Origin: Pedobacter sp. KBW06
Lineage (GTDB): Bacteria; Bacteroidota; Bacteroidia; Sphingobacteriales; Sphingobacteriaceae
Reading direction: 5' to 3'
DNA length: 64,000 bases
Assembly (NCBI RefSeq): GCF_003852525.1
Contig: NZ_QAJL01000005.1
Coordinates: 755,230-819,229 of the forward strand
The position numbers were made by a program, and so were the translations under genes. Below are positions 53,964-61,680 of this stretch, piece by piece. Positions within the stretch are counted from its first letter, which is position 1. The number at the start of each line of letters is the position of its first letter. The notes under the pieces are model-generated. The model was not told where the DNA came from and did not search any database. It saw only the letters and a program-made list of their open reading frames with translations.

Positions 53964-53997
53964 AAACCCTGTTAATTGCGCGATTAACAGGGTTTTT
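53964..53997 (+). terminator. Strong rho-independent terminator
   Basis: AAACCCTGTTAAT pairs perfectly with ATTAACAGGGTTT around a TGCGCG loop, with two more T after it. With flanking A and T runs it could act on both strands, and it closes the marR-hydrolase segment. Confidence 0.85.
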
Positions 53998-54138
53998 CAA
54001 CGGGTCATTTTCAGCCTCTGACTTATTGTATATCATGAGGTAATTTCAACAATTCGTTATTATTAAGAACATTACCGAAATTGACATCACCCAATACCTG
54101 CGTTTTTGGATAAAATCCAGGACGTTGATTTTTAAATT

Positions 54139-54942
54139 TTATATTTCAGAAGTGGTTACGCCGAATTTTTGCTTAAATGAAAAATAGAAATGGGACAAAT
54201 TTTCAAACCCTAAATCCAGATAAAAATCACTTGGTTTTCTTTGCTTGTGTTTAATTAAGTAATACGCTTCCTCAAGTCGCTTTTCACGGAGCCATTGCTT
54301 TGGCGTGGTGCCAAATATTTTGGTAAAATCCCGTTTAAAACCCGAAAGGCTGCGGGCCGTCAGTTTAGCAAAAGAATCAACAGAGACATTAAACATGTAA
54401 TTCTGGTTCATAAATTCTTCTAAATCTATTTTGTAAGGTTCAGAAAAGTCAAACAACAGATGTTTAAAATCAGGGTTACTTTGCAAAAGCAATTCTATCG
54501 CTTCCCTGATTTTCAATTCTGCCAGTCTAGGAGTTGCTTCTTTTCTCTTATTGATGTACGGCGTAAGCGAAATAAAATAATTTTGCAGGAATTCATCAGG
54601 TTCAAAATACAATTTCTGCTTTCCCTCGTAACGGTTTTCGACCATCATTTTATTTTCAAGCGCATATTGCTGTAAAGTTTCCTTATCCAGCGTAATGGAA
54701 AGAAATTGATATTTTCCTGATTTGGAAGGATACTTGATCGTCCTGATCAGTTGATTTTTCGTTACCAATACAACCGTATTTTCGGGAATGATGGTATTTC
54801 CATCGGCATGAAAAGCATGTGTTTCGCCAGAGAGCTGAAATCCTAAAAAATGTTCAGGAATAAACTCTTCGTATCCTCTATGCTTTTCAAAAGCACAGGA
54901 ATACACTAACCTGTCAAAAATTATTTCTCGTTTTCCTTCCAT
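54139..54942 (-). CDS. AraC family transcriptional regulator
   Basis: A 267-residue AraC/XylS regulator. The N-terminal half (about 1-150) is a cupin-like sensing domain. The C-terminal DNA-binding part (about 165-267) shows the double HTH: NVSVDSFAKLTARSLSGFKRDFTKIFGTTPKQWLREKRLEEAYYLI and then PSDFYLDLGFENLSHFYFSFKQKFGVTT. The HbpS/GlcG and SDR genes precede it on the same strand, 17 bp away, so it may be encoded in their transcript and regulate them. The inducer is unknown. Confidence 0.92.
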   Translation of the reverse strand: MEGKREIIFDRLVYSCAFEKHRGYEEFIPEHFLGFQLSGETHAFHADGNTIIPENTVVLVTKNQLIRTIKYPSKSGKYQFLSITLDKETLQQYALENKMMVENRYEGKQKLYFEPDEFLQNYFISLTPYINKRKEATPRLAELKIREAIELLLQSNPDFKHLLFDFSEPYKIDLEEFMNQNYMFNVSVDSFAKLTARSLSGFKRDFTKIFGTTPKQWLREKRLEEAYYLIKHKQRKPSDFYLDLGFENLSHFYFSFKQKFGVTTSEI

Positions 54943-54959
54943 ACTACAAATATCTCAAA

Positions 54960-55361
54960 TTAATTAAGCTTAACAGAACCTGCAATAGCGATCTCTTTAT
55001 CCTGTTCCGCTGAACCTCCCGATGAAGCAATGGCACCGATAATATGGCCCGCTGTATCTTTTATCACCACACCGCCTGCAATGGTTAATAATCCATCGTT
55101 GGAATTTAACATCCCGTATCCCTGTAATTCCGCAGCGGCAACTATCGCCCCCATCTCATCGCTATCCAGGCCAAACATTACCGCTGTTCTTGCTTTTTTA
55201 ACGGCGAAATCTATCACACCGTAAACACTGTCCAGTCTTGCAAAAGCAACCAAATGTCCACCGCTATCTACAACGGCAAGGCTCACAGGAATCTCCAATG
55301 ATTTCGCCTTTTCTATTGCTGCGTTTAATACTTTAACTGCTTCGTTATATGTTATGTTCAT
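54960..55361 (-). CDS. GlcG/HbpS family heme-binding-like protein
   Basis: A 133-residue protein of the GlcG/HbpS (DUF336) family. The family signature is DSGGHLVAFARLD, then the AMFGLDSDEMGAIVAAAELQGYGMLNSNDGLLTIAGGVVIKD stretch and the GAIASSGGSAEQDKEIA close. HbpS proteins bind heme or small ligands and GlcG is associated with glycolate utilisation. It lies between an SDR dehydrogenase (69 bp upstream) and the AraC gene (17 bp downstream). The three genes are probably one operon for oxidation of an aldehyde or alcohol compound. Confidence 0.9.
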   Translation of the reverse strand: MNITYNEAVKVLNAAIEKAKSLEIPVSLAVVDSGGHLVAFARLDSVYGVIDFAVKKARTAVMFGLDSDEMGAIVAAAELQGYGMLNSNDGLLTIAGGVVIKDTAGHIIGAIASSGGSAEQDKEIAIAGSVKLN

Positions 55362-55430
55362 TTTTTGTTTCAGTTTAAATTTGTAGTAAAAGAAAGCACA
55401 AATGAAAAATCTGTGCTTTCCTGGTTTAAT

Positions 55431-56222
55431 TTAGCTTTTAGCTGTCCAGGCATCTGCCTGTAATTGTTTTACAAAACTTTCGGTCTCTTTTGGATGTACG
55501 TTTCTAAAGTTTGAATGATCATCCAGTACCACATTTACAATACAGTCAGCCATTGATTGCGGGTCTAATTGATTTGCCAAAGCCTCTGCTGTACCATCAA
55601 AAGCAGATGAAGGTGTAAAATTAGTTTCAGAGTTGTACCAACGGGAAATGGTATCTACACCGCGGTCATTAAAACCAGTACCGAAAACACCAGGATTACA
55701 GGTGGCAATTTTGATGTTAAATTCGGCCAATTCCGTTTTCAGGCCTTCTGCGATCGAACCCATAGCATGTTTCGATGCACAATAGGCGGCAACATAAGGA
55801 ACGGTCCATAATTCGCCCATAGAAGTAGTGAAAACAATTTTGCCTGGTTTTTCCTGATCAATAAACTTTTTAATGAAGCCCTGAGCCAGTTCAAGCCCAC
55901 CAAAAACATTAACATCAAACATTGAGCGGATTAAATCCAATGGTTGTTCAGCAATTGGCCCGCCTTCCATAATTCCTGCATTGCTGACTAAAATGTCGAT
56001 GTCGTACTTATCGTGTATATAGGCAAGATCTTTAGGATTGGTAACATCCAGTTTGTCAACCGTTAGCGCTATTCCCAGCTCCTTTGCTTCTCTTATCAAG
56101 TCGCTCATCTGCGGATAAACCTGTACCGTAGCAATTACCTCGTGCCCTTTTTTTGCCAAATCAAATGCAACGATTTTCCCAAAACCGCTTGCAGCTCCTG
56201 TAATTAAAATTGTCTTACTCAT
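55431..56222 (-). CDS. SDR family NAD(P)-dependent oxidoreductase
   Basis: A 263-residue classical short-chain dehydrogenase. The cofactor loop is ILITGAASGFGKIVAF at residues 4-19, NNAG appears as SNAG in DILVSNAGIMEGG, and the catalytic Ser/Tyr/Lys are in FTTSMGELWTVPYVAAYCASKHA (Tyr near residue 147, Lys 151). Substrate unknown. The operon with HbpS and AraC genes suggests a catabolic role. The composition is somewhat more AT-rich than the 30-50 kb genes by eye. Confidence 0.93.
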   Translation of the reverse strand: MSKTILITGAASGFGKIVAFDLAKKGHEVIATVQVYPQMSDLIREAKELGIALTVDKLDVTNPKDLAYIHDKYDIDILVSNAGIMEGGPIAEQPLDLIRSMFDVNVFGGLELAQGFIKKFIDQEKPGKIVFTTSMGELWTVPYVAAYCASKHAMGSIAEGLKTELAEFNIKIATCNPGVFGTGFNDRGVDTISRWYNSETNFTPSSAFDGTAEALANQLDPQSMADCIVNVVLDDHSNFRNVHPKETESFVKQLQADAWTAKS

Positions 56223-56944
56223 CTTTTTAGTTTTAAAATTATATGGTAAAATTGGCCTAATAACCGATAAATTTTATTGCCGTAAAGCTCAATTATGTGT
56301 TGCTGCAAGGTTCATACGATTTGATCCTATCGCCTTTTAGAATATTCACAGCAACTTCATTCCTTAAGCGACCGGACCTCCATTAACTGCAAAGCTTTCG
56401 CTTATTCATTTCTTATTTTTTTATTTCAGCTCCACTTCGTGCTTTAAACCACTCATTATCTTACACTTAAACACACATCCGATATAAAGAAATAAATACT
56501 TATTGTTTGATCAATATTCTTTATACATTCGGGAAAATAATTTATTTCATAATGTTCTTATTCCCCCCATTCAATAAAAAAAATGCTGTTTCTGTACTTA
56601 CTTCCCTTGTTGGCAAGCTAAATATGCCTGTAAGCCCGGCAACCACGAACTCTTCCCTGCATGTCTACCCCGGCTATTTAAGTTTACCGGCACTTTGTGA
56701 TTGCCCGACGGAATGGAAAATCCCCAATGGGCCGGAGTCGCGCTATAGGTCGAAGCATGCGTATAAAGTGGCAAAAGTTGATCAGATAAGCTCAGATATT
56801 TCTTAAGCTAAAGAATTTGTATACAAAATGGATGGTGGAGTTGCAACGATGCCGTCCAAATAACCAGCATACAGTTATAAAATGAATGCTGCGTAAATAA
56901 CCTGCGTGGAATAGAGGTTGTAAAATCTAAAAACCTGTTAAACA
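56223..56944. other. 722-bp region without a supported gene
   Basis: Between the SDR start and the LDLa-peptide gene, the first 300 bp are AT-rich with no good start codon. A plus-strand frame at 56507-56806 (99 codons) is open but has an odd composition, starts inside AT-rich DNA and matches no family I know. The part from about 56620 to 56760 is markedly richer in G and C than its surroundings and may be a remnant. No clear promoter for the downstream gene was found: no TAnnTTTG lies within the last 130 bp. Confidence 0.5.
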
Positions 56945-57247
56945 ATGAAAAATGCTAAAATGCTCAGTAGAGCAGAAATGAGAAATGTGGGAGGAGGAAA
57001 CGTGTGTCAACCGAATGAATTCGCATGTGCTGATGGTACCTGCATTGATGCAAGCCTGGTTCTGGATGGGGAGAATAATTGTCGTGACGGCAGTGACGAA
57101 ATAGGAGGCTCCTCCCCTAAGACAGACGCTTGTAAACCACCTAAGAAAAGGTATGACCCTTGTACTTTTTCCTATAACGGTACAACATACACTGGAAAAT
57201 GTGATACACACATGGCCTCTGAATTGTATTGTTCAACTCTTATCTAA
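56945..57247 (+). CDS. Double-glycine-leader peptide with an LDL-receptor class A module
   Basis: A 100-residue precursor. The first 18 residues (MKNAKMLSRAEMRNVGGG) match the Bacteroidota double-glycine leader form: LSRxEM spaced from GG at 16-17, where a C39-type peptidase would cleave. The mature part has eight cysteines. Residues 21-52 match an LDLa repeat: CQPNEFACADGTCI, then LDGENNC and RDGSDE, which carries the acidic calcium ligands. The canonical fourth cysteine is Leu 40, so LDLa disulfides C1-C3 and C2-C5 are kept and C4-C6 is not. Four more cysteines (63, 73, 86, 96) form a C-terminal part. The neighbour is a secreted TlpA-like oxidoreductase. Role unknown; a secreted disulfide-bonded, calcium-binding peptide or bacteriocin is likely. 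Confidence 0.8.
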   Translation: MKNAKMLSRAEMRNVGGGNVCQPNEFACADGTCIDASLVLDGENNCRDGSDEIGGSSPKTDACKPPKKRYDPCTFSYNGTTYTGKCDTHMASELYCSTLI

Positions 57248-57264
57248 CTATTCAGTTAATTCCG

Positions 57265-57287
57265 GCAGACCTTTGAAAGAGGTCTGC
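57265..57287 (+). promoter_or_regulatory. Intercistronic stem-loop
   Basis: GCAGACCT and AGGTCTGC pair perfectly around TTGAAAG, 17 bp after the stop of the LDLa gene and 21 bp before the thioredoxin-like gene. There is no U-run, so it may be an attenuator or 3'-end stabiliser that would give more peptide mRNA than oxidoreductase mRNA. Confidence 0.55.
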
Positions 57288-57308
57288 TGAAATCCAATCA
57301 AGACATCG

Positions 57309-58826
57309 ATGACTAAAATAATAAAACTAAATCTTTTTTACCTCTTCAGCCTTTTGTTCCTGTTCTCCTCCAAACCCGCTGCTGCTATGGCAGAGACACC
57401 CGTTATAAAAGCAGGTACGGCTAAAATAACAGGAAGGATCACAAGTCCGAATGGCAGCAATCACGATAACGCGTTTATAAACATTACTGTTCCACATCCG
57501 ATTTCGGGGGAATATGCTAAATATAAAGCGCTTGTCGATCAATCAGGGAAGTTCTCTATTGATGTGGATGTGGAAACAGATATTTCTCTGATTGGCTTGT
57601 ACCCAAGTTTAAATCCGGAGCAATCCCTTGTTGTTAAACTCACAAATGGAGGCGTCACCAACATTAATATTACTTACAATTCCGGCTTTGAGATCGAAAA
57701 TATTGATGTTAAGCCGGATATGAATAAAAATGACATGATCAGGGGCTTTCGGCTCATGGGTAAAATGATTGACTACAGATCAGGCAGGACACCGGAACTT
57801 CTGCATGAAAAAAGCACGGCGTATTTTCTGAATTATGTCAAGACCATTTTATCAGAAAGATTGGCGATTTTAGATAATGATACCTTGATATCAAAAGATC
57901 TAAAAGATTTGCTATCTAAAGATTTTCGCTTATTCCTCTATAAAGCACATGTCTTTGATTACGAAGGACAGATGAAGCTTAATTATAGCAACACAAATGC
58001 GGATCAAAGTAAAAAACCTGAAATCCAAAAAATTGACAGGTCATATTATCGTTTTTTGAGTGATTTCCAGCTCAATGATCCACAATATCTGAATTGTTTT
58101 ACCTTCCTGGAAGTTCAAAAAATAATTCTTCAAAACGAAATCTTAGGGCTTCCTGTGATCGGAGAAAGCGACATTCCCTCCTGGTTGGCAAAGGTGAAAG
58201 TTATTTTAGCGGATTTGGTTGGGTTCAACAATGGTGCATATTATGATATTTTAGCGGCCAATGCCTATGGCAGACAGCTAAATGAAGAAGTAAGACCGCT
58301 AAGCGAAAAACAAAAAGAAAACATCTTAAACTATTGGAAAAAGGGAGAAATTGCAAAAATACTATTCCGAAAAAACCAGGAAGTAGTTGAATTGGACAAA
58401 TTCAAATCACCAGCCGTTGTCAATGATGTCTCGTCGGTTCCGGACAATAAAGTTATCGAAACAATTGTATCTAAACATAAAGGGAAGGCTGTTTTGATTG
58501 ACCTTTGGGCAACCTGGTGTACACCTTGTCTGAATGCAATGCAGCAATTCAGAACTGCAAAAAATGATTTCCGGGATAAGGATGTTGCATTCGTGTACCT
58601 GACAAATGGCTCTTCTCCCCGAAAGCTATGGGAAGAAAAAATTAAAGGAATAGGCGATGAACATTATTACCTGACAGCCACGCAGTGGGATTATATCATG
58701 GAACATTTTGAATTCGAATACATTCCTTCCTATCTCTTGTACAATAAACAAGGTACGCTCATAAAAAAAATCAGCCCCTTTCCAGGAAATGAACAACTGA
58801 AAGCGATGATTAACGCCCTGTTGTAA
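57309..58826 (+). CDS. Secreted TlpA-like thiol-disulfide oxidoreductase
   Basis: A 505-residue protein with a signal peptide (ending KPAAAMA). An N-terminal beta domain (about 35-135), similar to domains before Bacteroidota TlpA proteins, and a helical middle (about 140-385) lead to a C-terminal thioredoxin domain. The active site is WATWCTPC (Cys 404, Cys 407), and the cis-Pro loop is YIPSYLLY near residue 475. Such proteins reduce or exchange disulfides in the periplasm. Being 61 bp after the eight-cysteine LDLa peptide gene, it may help form or shuffle its disulfides. TlpA enzymes of this phylum are common, so the link is inference. Confidence 0.9.
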   Translation: MTKIIKLNLFYLFSLLFLFSSKPAAAMAETPVIKAGTAKITGRITSPNGSNHDNAFINITVPHPISGEYAKYKALVDQSGKFSIDVDVETDISLIGLYPSLNPEQSLVVKLTNGGVTNINITYNSGFEIENIDVKPDMNKNDMIRGFRLMGKMIDYRSGRTPELLHEKSTAYFLNYVKTILSERLAILDNDTLISKDLKDLLSKDFRLFLYKAHVFDYEGQMKLNYSNTNADQSKKPEIQKIDRSYYRFLSDFQLNDPQYLNCFTFLEVQKIILQNEILGLPVIGESDIPSWLAKVKVILADLVGFNNGAYYDILAANAYGRQLNEEVRPLSEKQKENILNYWKKGEIAKILFRKNQEVVELDKFKSPAVVNDVSSVPDNKVIETIVSKHKGKAVLIDLWATWCTPCLNAMQQFRTAKNDFRDKDVAFVYLTNGSSPRKLWEEKIKGIGDEHYYLTATQWDYIMEHFEFEYIPSYLLYNKQGTLIKKISPFPGNEQLKAMINALL

Positions 58827-58845
58827 AACACCCTAAGTCAGATTT

Positions 58846-58895
58846 TAATAAAAGTTCCGGGTGGTAAAGCAATAAGCCCCCTTTACTTTTATTAA
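58846..58895 (+). terminator. Hairpin terminator after the LDLa/TlpA unit
   Basis: TTAATAAAAGT at 58846-58856 and ACTTTTATTAA at 58885-58895 are exact complements around a 28-base loop with a GGG/CCC core, followed by TTTCTTT. It begins 20 bp after the thioredoxin-like stop and probably ends the transcript. Confidence 0.6.
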
Positions 58896-58987
58896 TTTCT
58901 TTAACGTGCATTTAAAACAATTACCAATTCGGCTTTGTTGAACAAACTAAATTAACCATTAGCGATTCACAGCCCTTTTAGAAGCCG

Positions 58988-60307
58988 ATGCACGACACAA
59001 CTACTTCCGGAAAAAAAATGTTCCTTGCAAAACTGCTGCTGATTTTGGGCCTTGCGGTTTTATTGGCTGCTGAAGGGTACTTTGGTTACCAGCTGCACCA
59101 GCTTTCAGACCAGCAGGAAGAGATCAAAGAGGATTACTCCAATGTCAACAACATCAGCTCAGGGCTGTTCTCTGTAGAGCAATGGAGAGACAAAGTCTCC
59201 GCGATCGTCAGTCGCCAGATCCGTGATTTCACACTCAGCGCAAAACAAAAGAAAGATCTTCAGAAGGAAGTAGAGCAAGTCATCATCGCGCTGATCGACA
59301 AGGCGGAAGCAAAGATCAACAAGCCTAAAAAGACCATCGACGGAAAAATCAGGAAATTCCTGGTGAAGACTTTTGTAAATACGGACGATTTCCGAAAACA
59401 GGCACCCGGTTTCGCAAAAAAAATCATCGCCAAAGTTTACAATCCTGCCAATAAAAAGCAGCTCAGCAAAGTGGTGATGTCCAAGTTTGATGCACTGGAA
59501 CGTGCAGAATACCTGGACAGTACCGTAGCGGCCACAAAAGCGGCCACTGAAAAAGTATATAAAAAATATAACGCCTCCTCCAATGAAGAATTAAATACCA
59601 AACTCAACTCCTCTTTATCGCGCATCAGGACATTGACTTACAATTACTCCTTCGCGATGTTGGGTTGTATCGCCATCGTTTTATCCCTGTGGTGGATATT
59701 AAGGAAACGGGTTGACCTGCATGCCCCTCTTTTCATCATGTCATTGATGTTCGCATTTATCCTGCTTTTTATAGGCTTAACGGCCTCCATGATCGAAGTC
59801 GATGCACGCATCAAAGCACTCGATTTTGTACTGCTGGGCGAGCATGTGGTTTTTGAGAACCAGGTATTGTTCTTTCAGAGCAAGAGCATTCTGGATGTGG
59901 TCAGGGTACTGATTACCCAGCCGGCGATGGATGCAGTGCTTGTAGGGGTTTTGATCCTGATTTTCAGTATCCTCTTCCCTGTCATGAAGCTCAGCGCAAC
60001 CGGCATCCACCTCCTGAGTAAAAAGAAAATTGCCAGGAACAGGGTGATCCGCTATTTTGCCTTTCAATCGGGTAAGTGGAGCATGGCTGATGTTATTGTT
60101 ATCGCCATATTGATGGTCTATATCGGCTTAAACGGACTGTTAGATGGTCAGTTGAGGAGCCTGAATATAAAAAGTGACGACCTGAATGTCATGACCACCA
60201 ACAATACCGCCCTCCAGCCAGGCTTTATCATATTCATCAGCTTTGTATTATACGGTCTTATTTTATCCACCATTCTAAAATTCATTTCTCCTCATGAAAG
60301 CCACTAA
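58988..60307 (+). CDS. PqiA-like membrane protein, copy 1
   Basis: A 439-residue membrane protein. One N-terminal helix (about 12-30) is followed by a long soluble, helical, Lys-rich region (about 31-215), presumed periplasmic. A cluster of five helices closes it (about 218-238, 245-266, 316-336, 368-388, 412-432). Segments FFQSKSILDVVRVL, FSILFPVMKL and FQSGKWSMADVIVIAILMVYIGLNG match the C-terminal unit of paraquat-inducible PqiA/LetA proteins, without their zinc ribbon. PqiA-type proteins work with MCE proteins in lipid transport, but none is encoded here. A paralog overlaps the 3' end by 14 bp. Function uncertain. Confidence 0.7.
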   Translation: MHDTTTSGKKMFLAKLLLILGLAVLLAAEGYFGYQLHQLSDQQEEIKEDYSNVNNISSGLFSVEQWRDKVSAIVSRQIRDFTLSAKQKKDLQKEVEQVIIALIDKAEAKINKPKKTIDGKIRKFLVKTFVNTDDFRKQAPGFAKKIIAKVYNPANKKQLSKVVMSKFDALERAEYLDSTVAATKAATEKVYKKYNASSNEELNTKLNSSLSRIRTLTYNYSFAMLGCIAIVLSLWWILRKRVDLHAPLFIMSLMFAFILLFIGLTASMIEVDARIKALDFVLLGEHVVFENQVLFFQSKSILDVVRVLITQPAMDAVLVGVLILIFSILFPVMKLSATGIHLLSKKKIARNRVIRYFAFQSGKWSMADVIVIAILMVYIGLNGLLDGQLRSLNIKSDDLNVMTTNNTALQPGFIIFISFVLYGLILSTILKFISPHESH

Positions 60308-61601
60308 GAAAACAGTCCTTCCCAACATTTTACTCCTGGTTGGCCTGAGTCTGCTGCTTTGCGGAGAGGCCTGGTTTGGATATCGTGTATCTACCCTTTC
60401 CGCTCAGCAGGAAGAGATCAAAGCAGATTATAGTGTCGCCAACAACATCACCTTTGGCATCTTGTCTGTAGACCAGTGGCGGGAAAAAATGGCCGCTGTG
60501 GTGGAGGGAAAGGTCAATGAGTTCAGCATGACCTCCATGCAGAAAAAGGACCTCCAGAAAAAAGTAGAAAAACAATTGAATGGTCTTGTAGACAAGGCGG
60601 TCCGGGAGTTCAACAAACCCCAGAAAAGCATTGGCGGCAAGCTTAAAAAACTGGCCTTTAACGCAATGGTCGACCAGGATGAAATCCACGCGGAGGTTCC
60701 CGGTTTTGCTGCAACCATCGTAAACAGGATTAATAAACCGGCAAGCAAAAAACGGATCAAAAACATCATCACCAGTAAAGTTAACCAGCTGGAAAAGCAA
60801 ACCTTTGACAATACCGAACCTGCCAGTGTTACCGTAACCAGGCACATTTATAAAAAATACCAGGTCTCCGATAAGGAGGCTTTCGAGAAAACCATCAATT
60901 CCAGGCTCAGCAGGATCCATACCCTCCTGCACAATTACACCTATGCTATGATTGCCTGTGTGCTGCTTGCCCTCTGCCTCTGGTTTTTTCTTAGAAAACA
61001 GGTGCGCCTTCATACCACATTGTACATCCTTTCTATCTCGTTTGCCCTGGTCCTCCTGTTTGTCGGTGTCACCGCTACGATCATAGAAGTTGATGCACGC
61101 ATCCAGTCGTTGAACCTGACCTTGCTGAGCGAAAAGCTGGCTTTTAGCAACCAGGTCTTATTTTTTCAAAGTAAGAGCATAGCAGGCATTGTTGCGTCAT
61201 TGGTGGGACAGCCTAAACCAGACGCGGTACTCGTTGGGATCCTCATCCTGCTCTTCGTGATCATCCTGCCTGTGCTTCGGATGATTGGCAAAGGTATCCT
61301 GATCTGGGGCAGGGAAAAATACGCAGAAAATAAGCTGATCAGGTTTTTAGCATTGGATTTAGGGAAATGGGATATGGCCGATGTCATGGTTGTGGGCATT
61401 GCAATGACCTATATTGGCCTGAACGGAATCTTGCAAAGTCAGCTTTCTGGCCTCAATATAAAGGAGGAATTGCTTTCTACCGTAACACAAAACAATACCT
61501 CCCTGCAGCCAGGCTATTATATTTTTGTGGCATATGTGGTCTATGCATGGGTATTATCACTGATCTTAAAGCGTATAAATCCCTTAAAAAAACAGCAATA
61601 A
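60294..61601 (+). CDS. PqiA-like membrane protein, copy 2
   Basis: A 435-residue paralog of the preceding protein, colinear over its whole length: LSAQQEEIKADYSVANNIT, then the PGFAATIVNRINKPASKK segment, FSNQVLFFQSKSI and LGKWDMADVMVVGIAMTYIGLNG. The same six membrane helices are predicted. Its start overlaps the first gene by 14 bases (60294-60307), so the two are co-translated and may form a hetero-complex. Differences are spread evenly, which indicates an old duplication. The last codons and stop lie inside a 20-bp tandem repeat. Confidence 0.7.
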   Translation: MKATKKTVLPNILLLVGLSLLLCGEAWFGYRVSTLSAQQEEIKADYSVANNITFGILSVDQWREKMAAVVEGKVNEFSMTSMQKKDLQKKVEKQLNGLVDKAVREFNKPQKSIGGKLKKLAFNAMVDQDEIHAEVPGFAATIVNRINKPASKKRIKNIITSKVNQLEKQTFDNTEPASVTVTRHIYKKYQVSDKEAFEKTINSRLSRIHTLLHNYTYAMIACVLLALCLWFFLRKQVRLHTTLYILSISFALVLLFVGVTATIIEVDARIQSLNLTLLSEKLAFSNQVLFFQSKSIAGIVASLVGQPKPDAVLVGILILLFVIILPVLRMIGKGILIWGREKYAENKLIRFLALDLGKWDMADVMVVGIAMTYIGLNGILQSQLSGLNIKEELLSTVTQNNTSLQPGYYIFVAYVVYAWVLSLILKRINPLKKQQ

Positions 61602-61622
61602 GCTTAAAAAAACAACAATGAG
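61583..61622. repeat. Tandem 20-bp duplication at the 3' end of PqiA-like copy 2
   Basis: CTTAAAAAAACAGCAATAAG (61583-61602) is followed directly by CTTAAAAAAACAACAATGAG (61603-61622), with two differences. The first copy encodes the last residues and stop of the membrane protein gene. It looks like slippage within an A-rich tract. Confidence 0.8.
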
Positions 61623-61680
61623 CGAGGTAAAATTGTCCCCTTGTTTTGTAAAATAAAGTATCTTGCACAAAAGCCCGCTT

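Noticed and set aside
56507..56806. 99-codon plus-strand frame in the gap
   Set aside because: Starts in AT-rich DNA, has no recognisable domain, and its composition changes midway; kept only as an observation on the gap.
60330..61013. 227-codon minus-strand frame
   Set aside because: Antisense to the second PqiA-like gene, with a composition dictated by that gene.
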